From Mycolicibacterium iranicum (GTDB lineage: Bacteria; Actinomycetota; Actinomycetes; Mycobacteriales; Mycobacteriaceae), in contig NZ_JACHVU010000001.1 in assembly GCF_014190915.1 (NCBI RefSeq), positions 496,001 to 560,000 of the forward strand: DNA of 64,000 nt, read 5' to 3'. The stretch's first letter is position 1, and the number at the start of each line of letters is the position of its first letter. Positions 1-8,151 of this stretch are shown here, one piece after another. The notes below the pieces were generated by a model. It worked only from the letters and a program-made list of their open reading frames with translations, did not search any database and had not been told where the DNA came from. The position numbers and the translations under genes are program-made.

Positions 1-1355
1 TCGGCAAGCTCGATTCCGCGGTCCGCGAGGGCAACTCGGCGATCGCCGCCCACGTGGAGGCCGACCCCGAGCTCGAGGGCATGGGCACCACGCTCACCGC
101 AATCCTGTTCGCGGGCAACCGCCTTGGCCTGGTCCACATCGGCGATTCCCGCGGCTACATGATGCGCGACGGCGAGCTCACCCAGATCACCAAGGACGAC
201 ACCTTCGTTCAGACGCTGGTCGACGAGGGCCGGATCACCGCCGAGGAAGCCCACAGCCACCCGCAGCGGTCGCTGATCATGCGCGCGCTGACCGGCCACG
301 AGGTCGAGCCGACGCTGATCATGCGGGAGGCGCGCGCCGGCGACCGCTATCTGCTGTGTTCGGACGGATTGTCCGATCCGGTCAGCCAGGAGACCATCGC
401 CGAGGCGTTGCGCATCAAGGATGTCGCCGAGAGCGCGGACCGGTTGATCGAACTGGCGCTGCGCGGCGGCGGGCCGGACAACGTCACGGTGGTGGTCGCC
501 GATGTCGTCGACTACGACTACGGCCAGACCCAACCGATTCTCGCCGGCGCGGTCTCGGGCGACGATGACCAGAGCGCACCGCCGAACACCGCGGCCGGCC
601 GGGCGTCGGCGTTCAATCCCAAGCGCAATGCCGCCAAACGCGTTGTGCCCCAACCTGAAGAGCCACCGCCGCGCCCCCGGTCCCGTCGGCGCATGATCAT
701 CGCCGCGACGGTTCTGGTCCTGATGGTGCTGGCGGGCCTGGCGGTTGCACGCGAGATCGTGCGGAACAACTACTACGTGAGCGAACACGACGGCACCGTC
801 TCGATCATGCGGGGTGTTCAGGGCTCCTTCCTCGGAGTCTCGCTTCAGGAGCCCTACCTTCTCGGTTGCCTGAACAGCCGCAACGAACTCTCCCTCATCA
901 GCGCCGACCAATCCGGCGACAATCTGGACTGCCGCCTTCTCGGTGTCGGCGACATGCGCCCCTCCGAGCGCGCGCAGGTGATCGCCGGGCTTCCCTCCGG
1001 CTCCCTGGACGAAGCGATCGGTCAGATCGAGGAATTGTCGCGCAGCTCAGTGCTTCCCGTGTGCGCGCAGCCCACGTCCTCCCCCACTCCCCCGTCGGCG
1101 ACGTCCCCGGCACCGCCGTCGGCGAGCTCGCCGCGCCCCGCGCCGACGCCGTCCCCCAGTTCCGGGCCGACCTCCGACGCACCGGAATCGCCGTCGCCCT
1201 CTGCTGAGCCGCGCACCACCGCGCCCCGCACCTCGGGGTCGGCTCCCCCGCCGAGCCCGCCGGTCTCCCCCGCTCCGCCCTCGCCGTCGCCGACCGTGAC
1301 CGCGCTGCCTCCGCCACCACCTGAGCCGGGAACGAACTGCCGGGAAGTCTCATGA
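1..1355 (+). CDS. pstP: PP2C-type Ser/Thr protein phosphatase PstP, 5' end outside window
   Basis: This is the membrane-anchored metal-dependent phosphatase that reverses PknA/PknB phosphorylation. The reading frame is open from the left edge (first full codon at base 3), so the N-terminal part of the catalytic domain is missing. Visible PP2C motifs are GDSRG, SDGLSD and GGPDNVTV, with the metal-binding aspartates. One transmembrane helix lies at about bases 690-755, followed by an extracytoplasmic segment and a Pro/Ser/Thr-rich tail (about 1070-1340), as in the Mtb protein. It overlaps rodA by 4 bases (ATGA), so the two are translationally coupled. The internal GTG at base 54 is only where the open frame first offers a start codon and is not the real start. 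Family identification is secure. Confidence 0.95.
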   Translation, partial: GKLDSAVREGNSAIAAHVEADPELEGMGTTLTAILFAGNRLGLVHIGDSRGYMMRDGELTQITKDDTFVQTLVDEGRITAEEAHSHPQRSLIMRALTGHEVEPTLIMREARAGDRYLLCSDGLSDPVSQETIAEALRIKDVAESADRLIELALRGGGPDNVTVVVADVVDYDYGQTQPILAGAVSGDDDQSAPPNTAAGRASAFNPKRNAAKRVVPQPEEPPPRPRSRRRMIIAATVLVLMVLAGLAVAREIVRNNYYVSEHDGTVSIMRGVQGSFLGVSLQEPYLLGCLNSRNELSLISADQSGDNLDCRLLGVGDMRPSERAQVIAGLPSGSLDEAIGQIEELSRSSVLPVCAQPTSSPTPPSATSPAPPSASSPRPAPTPSPSSGPTSDAPESPSPSAEPRTTAPRTSGSAPPPSPPVSPAPPSPSPTVTALPPPPPEPGTNCREVS

Positions 1356-2764
1356 CGACCCAGCCGCAGCCGCTCGTCGCCGTGACCCCCGCCCTGCCCA
1401 ACAGGCGCAACGCCGAGCTGCTCCTGCTCGGGTTCGCCGCGGTGCTCACCACGGTCGCGCTGCTGCTCGTCGAGGCCAACCAGGAGCAGGGTCTGCGCTG
1501 GGATCTGGCGCAGTACACGCTCGCCTACCTTGCGTTGCTGACCGGAGCCCACCTGGCCGTGCGGCGGTTCGCCCCGTACGCCGACCCGCTGCTGCTGCCG
1601 GTCGTCGCGCTGCTGAACGGCTTGGGCCTGGTCATGATTCACCGCCTCGACCTCGCCGAGGCCCAGAGCGAGATCCGCGGTCTGGGCGGCACCGCCAACC
1701 AGCAGATGCTCTGGACGCTGGTGGGTGTGCTCGGGTTCTGCGCGGTCGTGATCTTCCTGCGGGACCACCGCATGCTGTCGCGCTACGGGTATGTGTTCGG
1801 TCTGACGGGCCTGGTGCTGCTCGCCATTCCCGCGGTATTGCCCAGCCGGTGGTCCGAGCAGGGCGGCGCGAAGATCTGGATCCAGTTCCCCGGCTTCTCC
1901 ATTCAGCCGGCCGAGTTCTCCAAGATCCTGCTGCTGATCTTCTTCGCCGCGGTGCTGGTGTCCAAGCGGAGCCTGTTCACCAGCGCGGGCAAACACGTTC
2001 TGGGAATGGACCTTCCGCGGCCCCGCGATCTGGCGCCGCTGCTCGCGGCGTGGATCGCCTCGATCGCGGTGATGATCTTCGAGAAGGACCTCGGTACGTC
2101 GCTCCTGCTCTACGCGTCGTTCCTCGTGCTGGTCTACATCGCCACCGAGCGGTTCAGCTGGGTGGCGATCGGGCTGGCGCTGTTCGCCGCAGGCAGTGTG
2201 GCCGCCTACTACCTCTTCGACCACGTCCGCATCCGCGTGCAGAACTGGCGCGACCCGTTCGCCGACTACGACGGCGCCGGGTTCCAGATGGTCCAGTCGC
2301 TGTTCAGCTTCGCCACCGGAGGGATCTTCGGTACCGGCCTGGGCAACGGCCAGCCCGGAACCGTCCCGGCCGCCGCGACCGACTTCATCATCGCCGCGAT
2401 CGGGGAAGAGCTTGGGCTGGTTGGCCTTTCGGCCGTGTTGATGCTCTACACCATCCTGATCATCCGGGGGCTCAGGACGGCGATCGCGGTCCGCGACAGC
2501 TTCGGCAAGCTGCTCGCCGCCGGGTTGGCCGCCACGCTGGCCATCCAGTTGTTCATCGTCGTCGGCGGCGTCACCAAGCTGATCCCCCTGACCGGTCTCA
2601 CCACCCCGTGGATGTCCTACGGCGGGTCGTCTCTGGTGGCCAACTACGTGCTGCTGGCGATCCTGGTCCGTATCTCCCACTCCGCGCGCCGGCCCATCGT
2701 CACGACGGCACTACCGCCAGGCAACATCGCGGGTGCCAGCACCGAGGTGATCCAGAAGGTATGA
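1352..2764 (+). CDS. rodA: SEDS-family peptidoglycan polymerase RodA (FtsW/RodA/SpoVE)
   Basis: A 470-residue polytopic membrane protein with more than ten hydrophobic helices. It is expected to polymerise lipid II into glycan strands during elongation, together with the class B transpeptidase encoded next. SEDS hallmarks are visible: the segment ATDFIIAAIGEELGLVG, whose aspartate lies in the conserved extracellular region, and the C-terminal PLTGLTTPWMSYGGSS. Start and stop both use 4-base ATGA overlaps, with pstP upstream and pbpA downstream, which indicates tight coupling in one operon. The length is normal for the mycobacterial protein. Confidence 0.95.
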   Translation: MTTQPQPLVAVTPALPNRRNAELLLLGFAAVLTTVALLLVEANQEQGLRWDLAQYTLAYLALLTGAHLAVRRFAPYADPLLLPVVALLNGLGLVMIHRLDLAEAQSEIRGLGGTANQQMLWTLVGVLGFCAVVIFLRDHRMLSRYGYVFGLTGLVLLAIPAVLPSRWSEQGGAKIWIQFPGFSIQPAEFSKILLLIFFAAVLVSKRSLFTSAGKHVLGMDLPRPRDLAPLLAAWIASIAVMIFEKDLGTSLLLYASFLVLVYIATERFSWVAIGLALFAAGSVAAYYLFDHVRIRVQNWRDPFADYDGAGFQMVQSLFSFATGGIFGTGLGNGQPGTVPAAATDFIIAAIGEELGLVGLSAVLMLYTILIIRGLRTAIAVRDSFGKLLAAGLAATLAIQLFIVVGGVTKLIPLTGLTTPWMSYGGSSLVANYVLLAILVRISHSARRPIVTTALPPGNIAGASTEVIQKV

Positions 2765-4236
2765 ACACCTCACTGCGCCGGGTCTCGGTCATGATCATGG
2801 CTCTGGTCGTGCTGCTGCTCGCCAACGCCACCCTCACCCAGGTTTTCACCGCCGACGGGCTGCGGTCGGATCCCCGCAACCAGCGCGTCCTGCTCGACGA
2901 GTACTCCCGGCAGCGCGGGCAGATCTCGGCGGGCGGGCAGCTGCTGGCGTACTCGGTATCGACCGAGGGACGGTTCCGGTACCTGCGCGTGTACCCCGAC
3001 CCGCTGGCCTACGCCCCGGTGACCGGCTTCTACTCGCTGAGCTATTCGAGCGCCGGCCTCGAGCGCGCCGAGGACACCATCCTCAACGGCTCCGACCAGC
3101 GGCTCTTCGGTCGCCGGCTCGCCGACTTCTTCACCGGCCGCGACCCGCGCGGCGGGACCGTCGCCACCACCATCAACCCCGAGGTACAGCAGGCCGCGTG
3201 GGAGGCGATGCAGGACGGCTGCAACGGACCGTGCAAAGGCGCCGTCGTCGCCCTGGAGCCGTCGACCGGCAAGATCCTGGCCCTGGTGTCCGCGCCGTCG
3301 TACGACCCCAACCTGCTGGCGACCCACGACATCGCCCAGCAGAGCGACGCCTGGCAGCGGTTGCGGGACGACCCCGCCTCGCCCCTGCTGAACCGCGCCA
3401 TCTCCGAGACCTACCCGCCCGGGTCGACCTTCAAAGTGATCACGACCGCGAGCGCCCTCCAGGCCGGCGCCACGCCGCAGACGCAGCTGACCGCCGCGCC
3501 GCAGATCGCGCTGCCCGACAGCACCGCCACCCTGGAGAACTTCGGCGGCGCACCGTGCGGCGGTGGCCCCACCACGTCGCTGGAGTACGCGTTCGCGCAC
3601 TCCTGCAACACCGCGTTCGTCCAACTGGGCACCGACACCGGTGCCGACCCGCTGCGCTCGACCGCCCTCGGATTCGGGGTCGGCGCGCCTGCACCGACCA
3701 TCCCCCTGCAGGTCGCCGAGTCCACCGTCGGCCCGATCCCCGACGACGCGGCGCTGGGCATGTCGAGCATCGGGCAGAAGGACGTCGCGCTGACGCCGCT
3801 GCAGAACGCCATGATCGCGGCGACCGTCGCGAACAAGGGCGTCACCATGCGGCCCTACCTGGTGGAGAGTCTGAAAGGGCCCGACTTGGCGAACATCGCC
3901 ACCACCGCCCCCACCGAAGAGCGGCGGGCGGTCCCCGAGCAGGTCGCAGATACACTTACGGACTTGATGGTCGCCGCCGAGCAGGTGACTCAGCAGAAGG
4001 GAGCCATCGCCGGCGTGCAGATCGCATCCAAGACAGGCACTGCGGAGCACGGCACGGACCCGCGCAACACGCCGCCGCATGCCTGGTACATCGCCTTTGC
4101 GCCTGCTCAGGCACCCAAAGTCGCCGTCGCGGTGCTTGTCGAGGACGGCGGGGACCGGCTGTCTGCGACGGGCGGCGCTCTCGCCGCGCCGATCGGACGC
4201 GCCACGATCGCAGCTGCGTTGAGGGGGGCGTCGTGA
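2761..4236 (+). CDS. pbpA: Class B penicillin-binding protein PbpA (DD-transpeptidase)
   Basis: A 491-residue class B PBP with an N-terminal membrane anchor (about residues 7-27), a dimerisation region and a transpeptidase domain. The three catalytic motifs are present at the positions known for Mtb PbpA: STFK with nucleophile Ser222, SCN at Ser281 and KTG at Lys424. The start at 2761 overlaps the rodA stop by 4 bases and begins MNTSLRRVS, as expected for the family. The frame is open far upstream (to 1849), but that stretch lies antiphase inside rodA and is not coding. The protein cross-links wall peptides and is reported to be a PknB substrate in mycobacteria. The stop codon overlaps the first of two mini-ORFs leading to pknA. 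Confidence 0.95.
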   Translation: MNTSLRRVSVMIMALVVLLLANATLTQVFTADGLRSDPRNQRVLLDEYSRQRGQISAGGQLLAYSVSTEGRFRYLRVYPDPLAYAPVTGFYSLSYSSAGLERAEDTILNGSDQRLFGRRLADFFTGRDPRGGTVATTINPEVQQAAWEAMQDGCNGPCKGAVVALEPSTGKILALVSAPSYDPNLLATHDIAQQSDAWQRLRDDPASPLLNRAISETYPPGSTFKVITTASALQAGATPQTQLTAAPQIALPDSTATLENFGGAPCGGGPTTSLEYAFAHSCNTAFVQLGTDTGADPLRSTALGFGVGAPAPTIPLQVAESTVGPIPDDAALGMSSIGQKDVALTPLQNAMIAATVANKGVTMRPYLVESLKGPDLANIATTAPTEERRAVPEQVADTLTDLMVAAEQVTQQKGAIAGVQIASKTGTAEHGTDPRNTPPHAWYIAFAPAQAPKVAVAVLVEDGGDRLSATGGALAAPIGRATIAAALRGAS

Positions 4237-4262
4237 GTCACCATGCCGGAGGCATGAAATGA
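4233..4262 (+). CDS. Nine-codon leader mini-ORF 1 between pbpA and pknA
   Basis: GTG start, then SHHAGGMK and a TGA stop. The GTG overlaps the pbpA stop (GTGA), and the TGA overlaps the ATG of the next mini-ORF (ATGA). A G-rich Shine-Dalgarno-like run (GAGGGGGG) lies just upstream in the end of pbpA. The peptide is probably of no importance; what can be seen is a geometry suited to translational coupling. Whether it is translated is unknown. Confidence 0.35.
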   Translation: MSHHAGGMK

Positions 4263-4286
4263 GCCACCAGGCCGGAGGCATGAAAT
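4235..4286 (+). repeat. Tandem 26-bp duplication carrying a ribosome-binding site and coupled start
   Basis: Two adjacent 26-bp units (4235-4260 and 4261-4286) differ at only two bases. Each contains CCGGAGG followed by ATGAAATGAG. The unit length equals a 30-base mini-ORF minus a 4-base overlap, so each copy recreates an ORF that overlaps its neighbour. The second copy supplies the pknA ribosome-binding site. Confidence 0.9.
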
Positions 4287-4288
4287 GA
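4259..4288 (+). CDS. Nine-codon leader mini-ORF 2, overlapping the pknA start
   Basis: ATG then SHQAGGMK and a TGA stop that overlaps the pknA start codon as ATGA. It is preceded by GGAGG at 4248-4252. It is an almost exact duplicate of mini-ORF 1: 24 of 26 bases match per repeat unit. The reading frame differs from that of pknA, so it is not an N-terminal extension of the kinase. It may hand ribosomes to pknA; this is inferred from the overlap geometry. Confidence 0.35.
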   Translation: MSHQAGGMK

Positions 4289-5580
4289 GTCCCCGCGTCG
4301 GAGTCACGCTCTCCGGGCGGTACCGGCTGCAGCGGCTGATCGCCACCGGCGGCATGGGTCAGGTCTGGGAAGGCGTCGACTCACGTCTGGGGCGCCGCGT
4401 CGCGATCAAGGTGCTCAAGGCCGAGTACTCGACGGACTCCGAGTTCGTTGAACGCTTCCGCGCCGAGGCTCGTACCGTCGCGATGCTGAACCATCCGGGC
4501 ATCGCCGGGGTGTACGACTACGGCGAGACCGACATCGACGGCGAGGGCCGCACCGCCTACCTGGTGATGGAGCTCGTCAACGGCGAACCGCTGAACTCGG
4601 TGATCAAGCGCACCGGCCGGCTGTCCCTGCGCCATGCCCTCGACATGCTCGAGCAGACCGGCCGGGCCCTGCAGGTCGCCCACACCGCGGGGCTGGTGCA
4701 CCGCGACGTCAAGCCAGGCAACATCCTGATCACCCCGACCGGCCAGGTGAAGCTCACCGACTTCGGCATCGCCAAGGCCGTCGACGCCGCCCCCGTGACC
4801 CAGACCGGCATGGTGATGGGCACCGCCCAGTACATCGCCCCCGAGCAGGCCCTGGGCCACGACGCCACGGCCGCGAGCGACGTGTACTCGCTGGGTGTGG
4901 TCGGCTACGAAGCGGTGTCGGGTAAGCGGCCGTTCACCGGTGACGGCGCCCTGACCGTGGCGATGAAGCACATCAAGGAGACGCCTCCCCCGCTGCCTGC
5001 GGATCTTCCGCCGAACGTCCGCGAGCTCATCGAGATCACGCTCGTCAAGAATCCCGGCATGCGCTACAAGTCCGGTGGGCCGTTCGCCGACGCGGTCGCT
5101 GCGGTGCGCTCGGGCCGCCGGCCGCCCCGCCCGAATGCGGCGCCGTCGATCGGCCGGGCCGCCCCCGCCGCCGTGCCGCCTGCCATCCAGAACCGCGCGG
5201 CCGACGCGACCGGGCGTGCCCCCGCGCCGACGTCACGCACCCGGACGACGGGCAGCCACCACCGCTCGGCGCCGCCGGCTCGGCGGACCTTCTCGTCGGG
5301 CCAGCGGGCCCTGCTGTGGGCCGCAGGCGTGCTGGGCGCGCTGGCCATCGTCATCGCGATCCTGATCGTCCTCAACGCCCAGGACCAGAAGGACCGGCCG
5401 GCGCCCACCACGATCACCGAGACACCGAGCGGCCAGACCACGGGCCCCGAGGCTCCGCCAGAGACACCCGGCGCTGCCCCGTCACCGATAATCGAGCAGG
5501 TACCCGGTCAGGAATGGGTACCCCGCCCCATTGACGACGCATCGCCGCCGGTGATGCTGCACGCCCTAGAACAGATATAG
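4285..5580 (+). CDS. pknA: Eukaryotic-type Ser/Thr protein kinase PknA
   Basis: A 431-residue transmembrane kinase that controls cell shape and division. The N-terminal Hanks-type domain shows the glycine loop ([11 protein letters not shown]), the VAIK lysine, the catalytic loop [16 protein letters not shown], and an activation loop [16 protein letters not shown] with two threonines expected to be autophosphorylated. After a Pro/Ala/Arg-rich juxtamembrane segment there is one transmembrane helix (about residues 343-365) and a short external tail with no PASTA domain, as in Mtb PknA. The start [16 protein letters not shown] matches the family and has GGAGG 7 bases upstream. It ends two bases before pknB in the same operon. 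Confidence 0.96.
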   Translation: MSPRVGVTLSGRYRLQRLIATGGMGQVWEGVDSRLGRRVAIKVLKAEYSTDSEFVERFRAEARTVAMLNHPGIAGVYDYGETDIDGEGRTAYLVMELVNGEPLNSVIKRTGRLSLRHALDMLEQTGRALQVAHTAGLVHRDVKPGNILITPTGQVKLTDFGIAKAVDAAPVTQTGMVMGTAQYIAPEQALGHDATAASDVYSLGVVGYEAVSGKRPFTGDGALTVAMKHIKETPPPLPADLPPNVRELIEITLVKNPGMRYKSGGPFADAVAAVRSGRRPPRPNAAPSIGRAAPAAVPPAIQNRAADATGRAPAPTSRTRTTGSHHRSAPPARRTFSSGQRALLWAAGVLGALAIVIAILIVLNAQDQKDRPAPTTITETPSGQTTGPEAPPETPGAAPSPIIEQVPGQEWVPRPIDDASPPVMLHALEQI

Positions 5581-5582
5581 CG

Positions 5583-7457
5583 ATGACGACCCCACAGCAC
5601 CTTTCCGACCGCTACGAAGTCGGCGAGATCCTGGGCTTCGGTGGCATGTCCGAAGTCCATCTGGCCCGCGACCTGCGTCTGCACCGCGACGTCGCGATCA
5701 AGGTGCTGCGCGCCGACCTGGCCCGCGATCCGAGCTTCTACCTGCGGTTCCGTCGCGAGGCGCAGAATGCGGCCGCGCTGAACCACCCGGCCATCGTCGC
5801 GGTGTACGACACGGGTGAGGCCGAGACGCCGACCGGCCCGTTGCCTTACATCGTCATGGAGTACGTCGACGGCGTGACGCTGCGCGACATCGTGCACAGC
5901 GAGGGCCCGATGCCCTCCCAGCGCGCCCTCGAGGTCATCGCCGACGCCTGCCAGGCGCTGAACTTCAGCCACCAGCACGGCATCATCCACCGCGACGTCA
6001 AGCCGGCCAACATCATGATCAGCAAGACCGGCGCGGTGAAGGTGATGGACTTCGGCATCGCCCGTGCGCTGGCCGATGCGGGCAACCCCGTCACGCAGAC
6101 CGCGGCCGTCATCGGCACCGCGCAGTACCTCTCCCCCGAGCAGGCGCGCGGGGTGAAAGTCGACGCCCGCTCGGACGTGTACTCGCTGGGCTGTGTGCTC
6201 TACGAGGTGCTGACCGGCGAGCCGCCCTTCGTCGGGGACTCCCCGGTGGCCGTGGCCTACCAGCATGTCCGGGAGGACCCGGTGCCGCCGTCGCAGCGGC
6301 ACGGCGGCATCTCCCCCGAGCTCGACGCCGTGGTGCTCAAGGCGCTGGCAAAGAACCCCGACAACCGGTACCAGACGGCGGCCGAGATGCGCGCCGACCT
6401 GGTGAAGGTGCACAGCGGCGAAGCACCGGACGCCCCGAAGGTGTTCACCGACGCCGAGCGCACCTCCATGCTGGCCGCGACACCGACCAGTCACCGGGCC
6501 GGGGCGGTCGACCCGGCCGGCGGACACCAGCGCTACGCAGGACGCGAGCGCAGCGGATCGCTGGGACGCTGGCTGATCGCGGTCGCGGTGCTGGCGATAC
6601 TGACCGTGCTGGTGACCATCGGTATCAACATGTTCGGCAGCGAGACCCGCGACGTGCAGGTGCCCGATGTCGCGGGCCAGCCGTCGGCCGATGCGATCGC
6701 CGCGCTGCAGAACCGTGGGTTCTCGATCCGGACCCAGCAGAAGCCGGACTCCGGGGTCCCGCCCGACCACGTCATCAGCACCGAACCGGGCGCGAACACG
6801 TCCATCGCGGCCGGCGACGAGGTCACGCTCAACGTGTCGACCGGGCCCGAGCAGCGTGAGGTTCCGGACGTGTCGGGGCTGAGCTACGCCGACGCGGTGC
6901 AGCGCCTCACGGACGCGGGCTTCGAGCGGTTCCGGCAGACGACGTCGGCGTCGCTGCCCGAGCAGCGCGACCGCGTGCTCTCGACGGTTCCGCCGGCCAA
7001 CCAGACGTCCGCGATCACGAACGAGATCACCATCGTCGTCGGCAAGGGTCCCGCGACGGCCGTGGTCCCGGAGTGCGTCGGCCAGACCGTCGACGTGTGC
7101 CAGCAGATCCTCGGAGCGTCCGGCTTCACCAAGATCGTCCCGGTGGAGATCGACAGCACGACGCAGGCCGGTCAGGTCGTGGGCTTGGAGCCTGCACCGG
7201 GCCAGACGATCCCGCAGGACTCGGTCATACAGATCCAGGTGTCCCGCGGCAATCAGTTCGTCATGCCGGACCTGACCGGGATGTTCTGGACCGACGCCGA
7301 GCCCCGCCTGCGCGCCCTCGGGTGGACGGGCGTGCTCGACAAGGGTGGCGACGTGCAGAACAGCGGACAGCGGACCAACGCGGTGGTCACGCAGAACCCG
7401 GCCCCGGGGGCCGGTGTGAACTACGGCAGCAGGATCACGCTGAACTTCGCGTCGTAG
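5583..7457 (+). CDS. pknB: Ser/Thr protein kinase PknB with four PASTA domains
   Basis: A 624-residue essential receptor kinase that coordinates peptidoglycan synthesis. Residues fall exactly on the Mtb positions: Lys40 in VAIK, Asp138 in HRDVKPANIM, DFG, and the activation-loop threonines Thr171 and Thr173. A transmembrane helix (about residues 332-352) is followed by four extracellular PASTA repeats (roughly 355-624), each beginning with a VPD/VPE/MPDL-type motif, which in this family bind muropeptide or lipid II. The gene is last in the pstP-rodA-pbpA-pknA-pknB operon and overlaps the convergent trpG by 23 bases. Likely substrates in this same window, from work in other mycobacteria, are CwlM, the MurJ fusion protein and PbpA. 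Confidence 0.97.
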   Translation: MTTPQHLSDRYEVGEILGFGGMSEVHLARDLRLHRDVAIKVLRADLARDPSFYLRFRREAQNAAALNHPAIVAVYDTGEAETPTGPLPYIVMEYVDGVTLRDIVHSEGPMPSQRALEVIADACQALNFSHQHGIIHRDVKPANIMISKTGAVKVMDFGIARALADAGNPVTQTAAVIGTAQYLSPEQARGVKVDARSDVYSLGCVLYEVLTGEPPFVGDSPVAVAYQHVREDPVPPSQRHGGISPELDAVVLKALAKNPDNRYQTAAEMRADLVKVHSGEAPDAPKVFTDAERTSMLAATPTSHRAGAVDPAGGHQRYAGRERSGSLGRWLIAVAVLAILTVLVTIGINMFGSETRDVQVPDVAGQPSADAIAALQNRGFSIRTQQKPDSGVPPDHVISTEPGANTSIAAGDEVTLNVSTGPEQREVPDVSGLSYADAVQRLTDAGFERFRQTTSASLPEQRDRVLSTVPPANQTSAITNEITIVVGKGPATAVVPECVGQTVDVCQQILGASGFTKIVPVEIDSTTQAGQVVGLEPAPGQTIPQDSVIQIQVSRGNQFVMPDLTGMFWTDAEPRLRALGWTGVLDKGGDVQNSGQRTNAVVTQNPAPGAGVNYGSRITLNFAS

Positions 7458-8109
7458 CCGCCTGGACCGCGGTCGAGACCTCGTCCTCGAGCTGCTGGAC
7501 CAGTGTCTCCGCCGGGGCCGCGCCGCAGAAGGCCAGCCAGTTGGCCAGCATCCGGTGCCCGCCCTCGGTCAGGATCGACTCGGGGTGGAACTGCACACCG
7601 TGCACGGGCAGCTCGACGTGGCGCACGCCCATGATGACGCCGCCGTCCGTGCGGGCGATGACCTCGAGCTCGTCGGGGACGGTGTCGGGCAGGATCGTCA
7701 GCGAGTGGTAGCGGGTGGCCGTGAACGGATCCGGAAGCCCCTTCAGCACACCGGAATCGGCGTGGTGGACCGTGCTCGTCTTCCCGTGCAGCAACTCGGG
7801 TGCGCGGTCGACGGTCCCGCCGAACGCGACTCCGATGGCCTGGTGGCCGAGGCACACACCGAGCAGTGGCGTGCCGGCCTCGGCGCATGCGTGCACGAGG
7901 GGGATGGACGCACCGGCACGCTCCGGGGTGCCGGGGCCGGGGCTCAGCAGCACGCCGTCGAAGTCGTCGGCGGCCGCAGCGATGTGGGCGTCGGTGGCGA
8001 GACGGTCGTCGTCGTTACGCCAGACTGTCGCGTCCACACCGAGCTGGCCGAGGTACTGCACCAGGTTGAACACGAAGCTGTCGTAGTTGTCGACGACCAA
8101 CACCTGCAT
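7435..8109 (-). CDS. trpG: Glutamine amidotransferase subunit TrpG/PabA (anthranilate or aminodeoxychorismate synthase component II)
   Basis: A 224-residue class I glutamine amidotransferase that supplies ammonia from glutamine for anthranilate and/or 4-amino-4-deoxychorismate synthesis. It shows the N-terminal VVDNYDSFVFNLVQYL, the LLSPGPGTPE oxyanion segment, the nucleophile elbow GVCLGHQAIG (catalytic Cys), a conserved MGVRH region and the C-terminal catalytic HPES. No synthase component I lies nearby, which is also the situation in Mtb, where trpG sits next to pknB. It may be amphibolic, serving both tryptophan and folate synthesis; sequence alone does not decide. Its 3' end overlaps convergent pknB. 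Confidence 0.93.
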   Translation of the reverse strand: MQVLVVDNYDSFVFNLVQYLGQLGVDATVWRNDDDRLATDAHIAAAADDFDGVLLSPGPGTPERAGASIPLVHACAEAGTPLLGVCLGHQAIGVAFGGTVDRAPELLHGKTSTVHHADSGVLKGLPDPFTATRYHSLTILPDTVPDELEVIARTDGGVIMGVRHVELPVHGVQFHPESILTEGGHRMLANWLAFCGAAPAETLVQQLEDEVSTAVQAATTRSSA

Positions 8110-8151
8110 GCCGACAGGCTACCGCCAGGGCTTTCCCTGCGGTTTCGAGCG

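Noticed and set aside
1022..2680. Long minus-strand open frame (552 codons) opposite pstP/rodA
   Set aside because: It is the antisense of real genes in a very GC-rich sequence; its translation is low-complexity Gly/Asp/Arg/Gln with no family motif and no ribosome-binding site.
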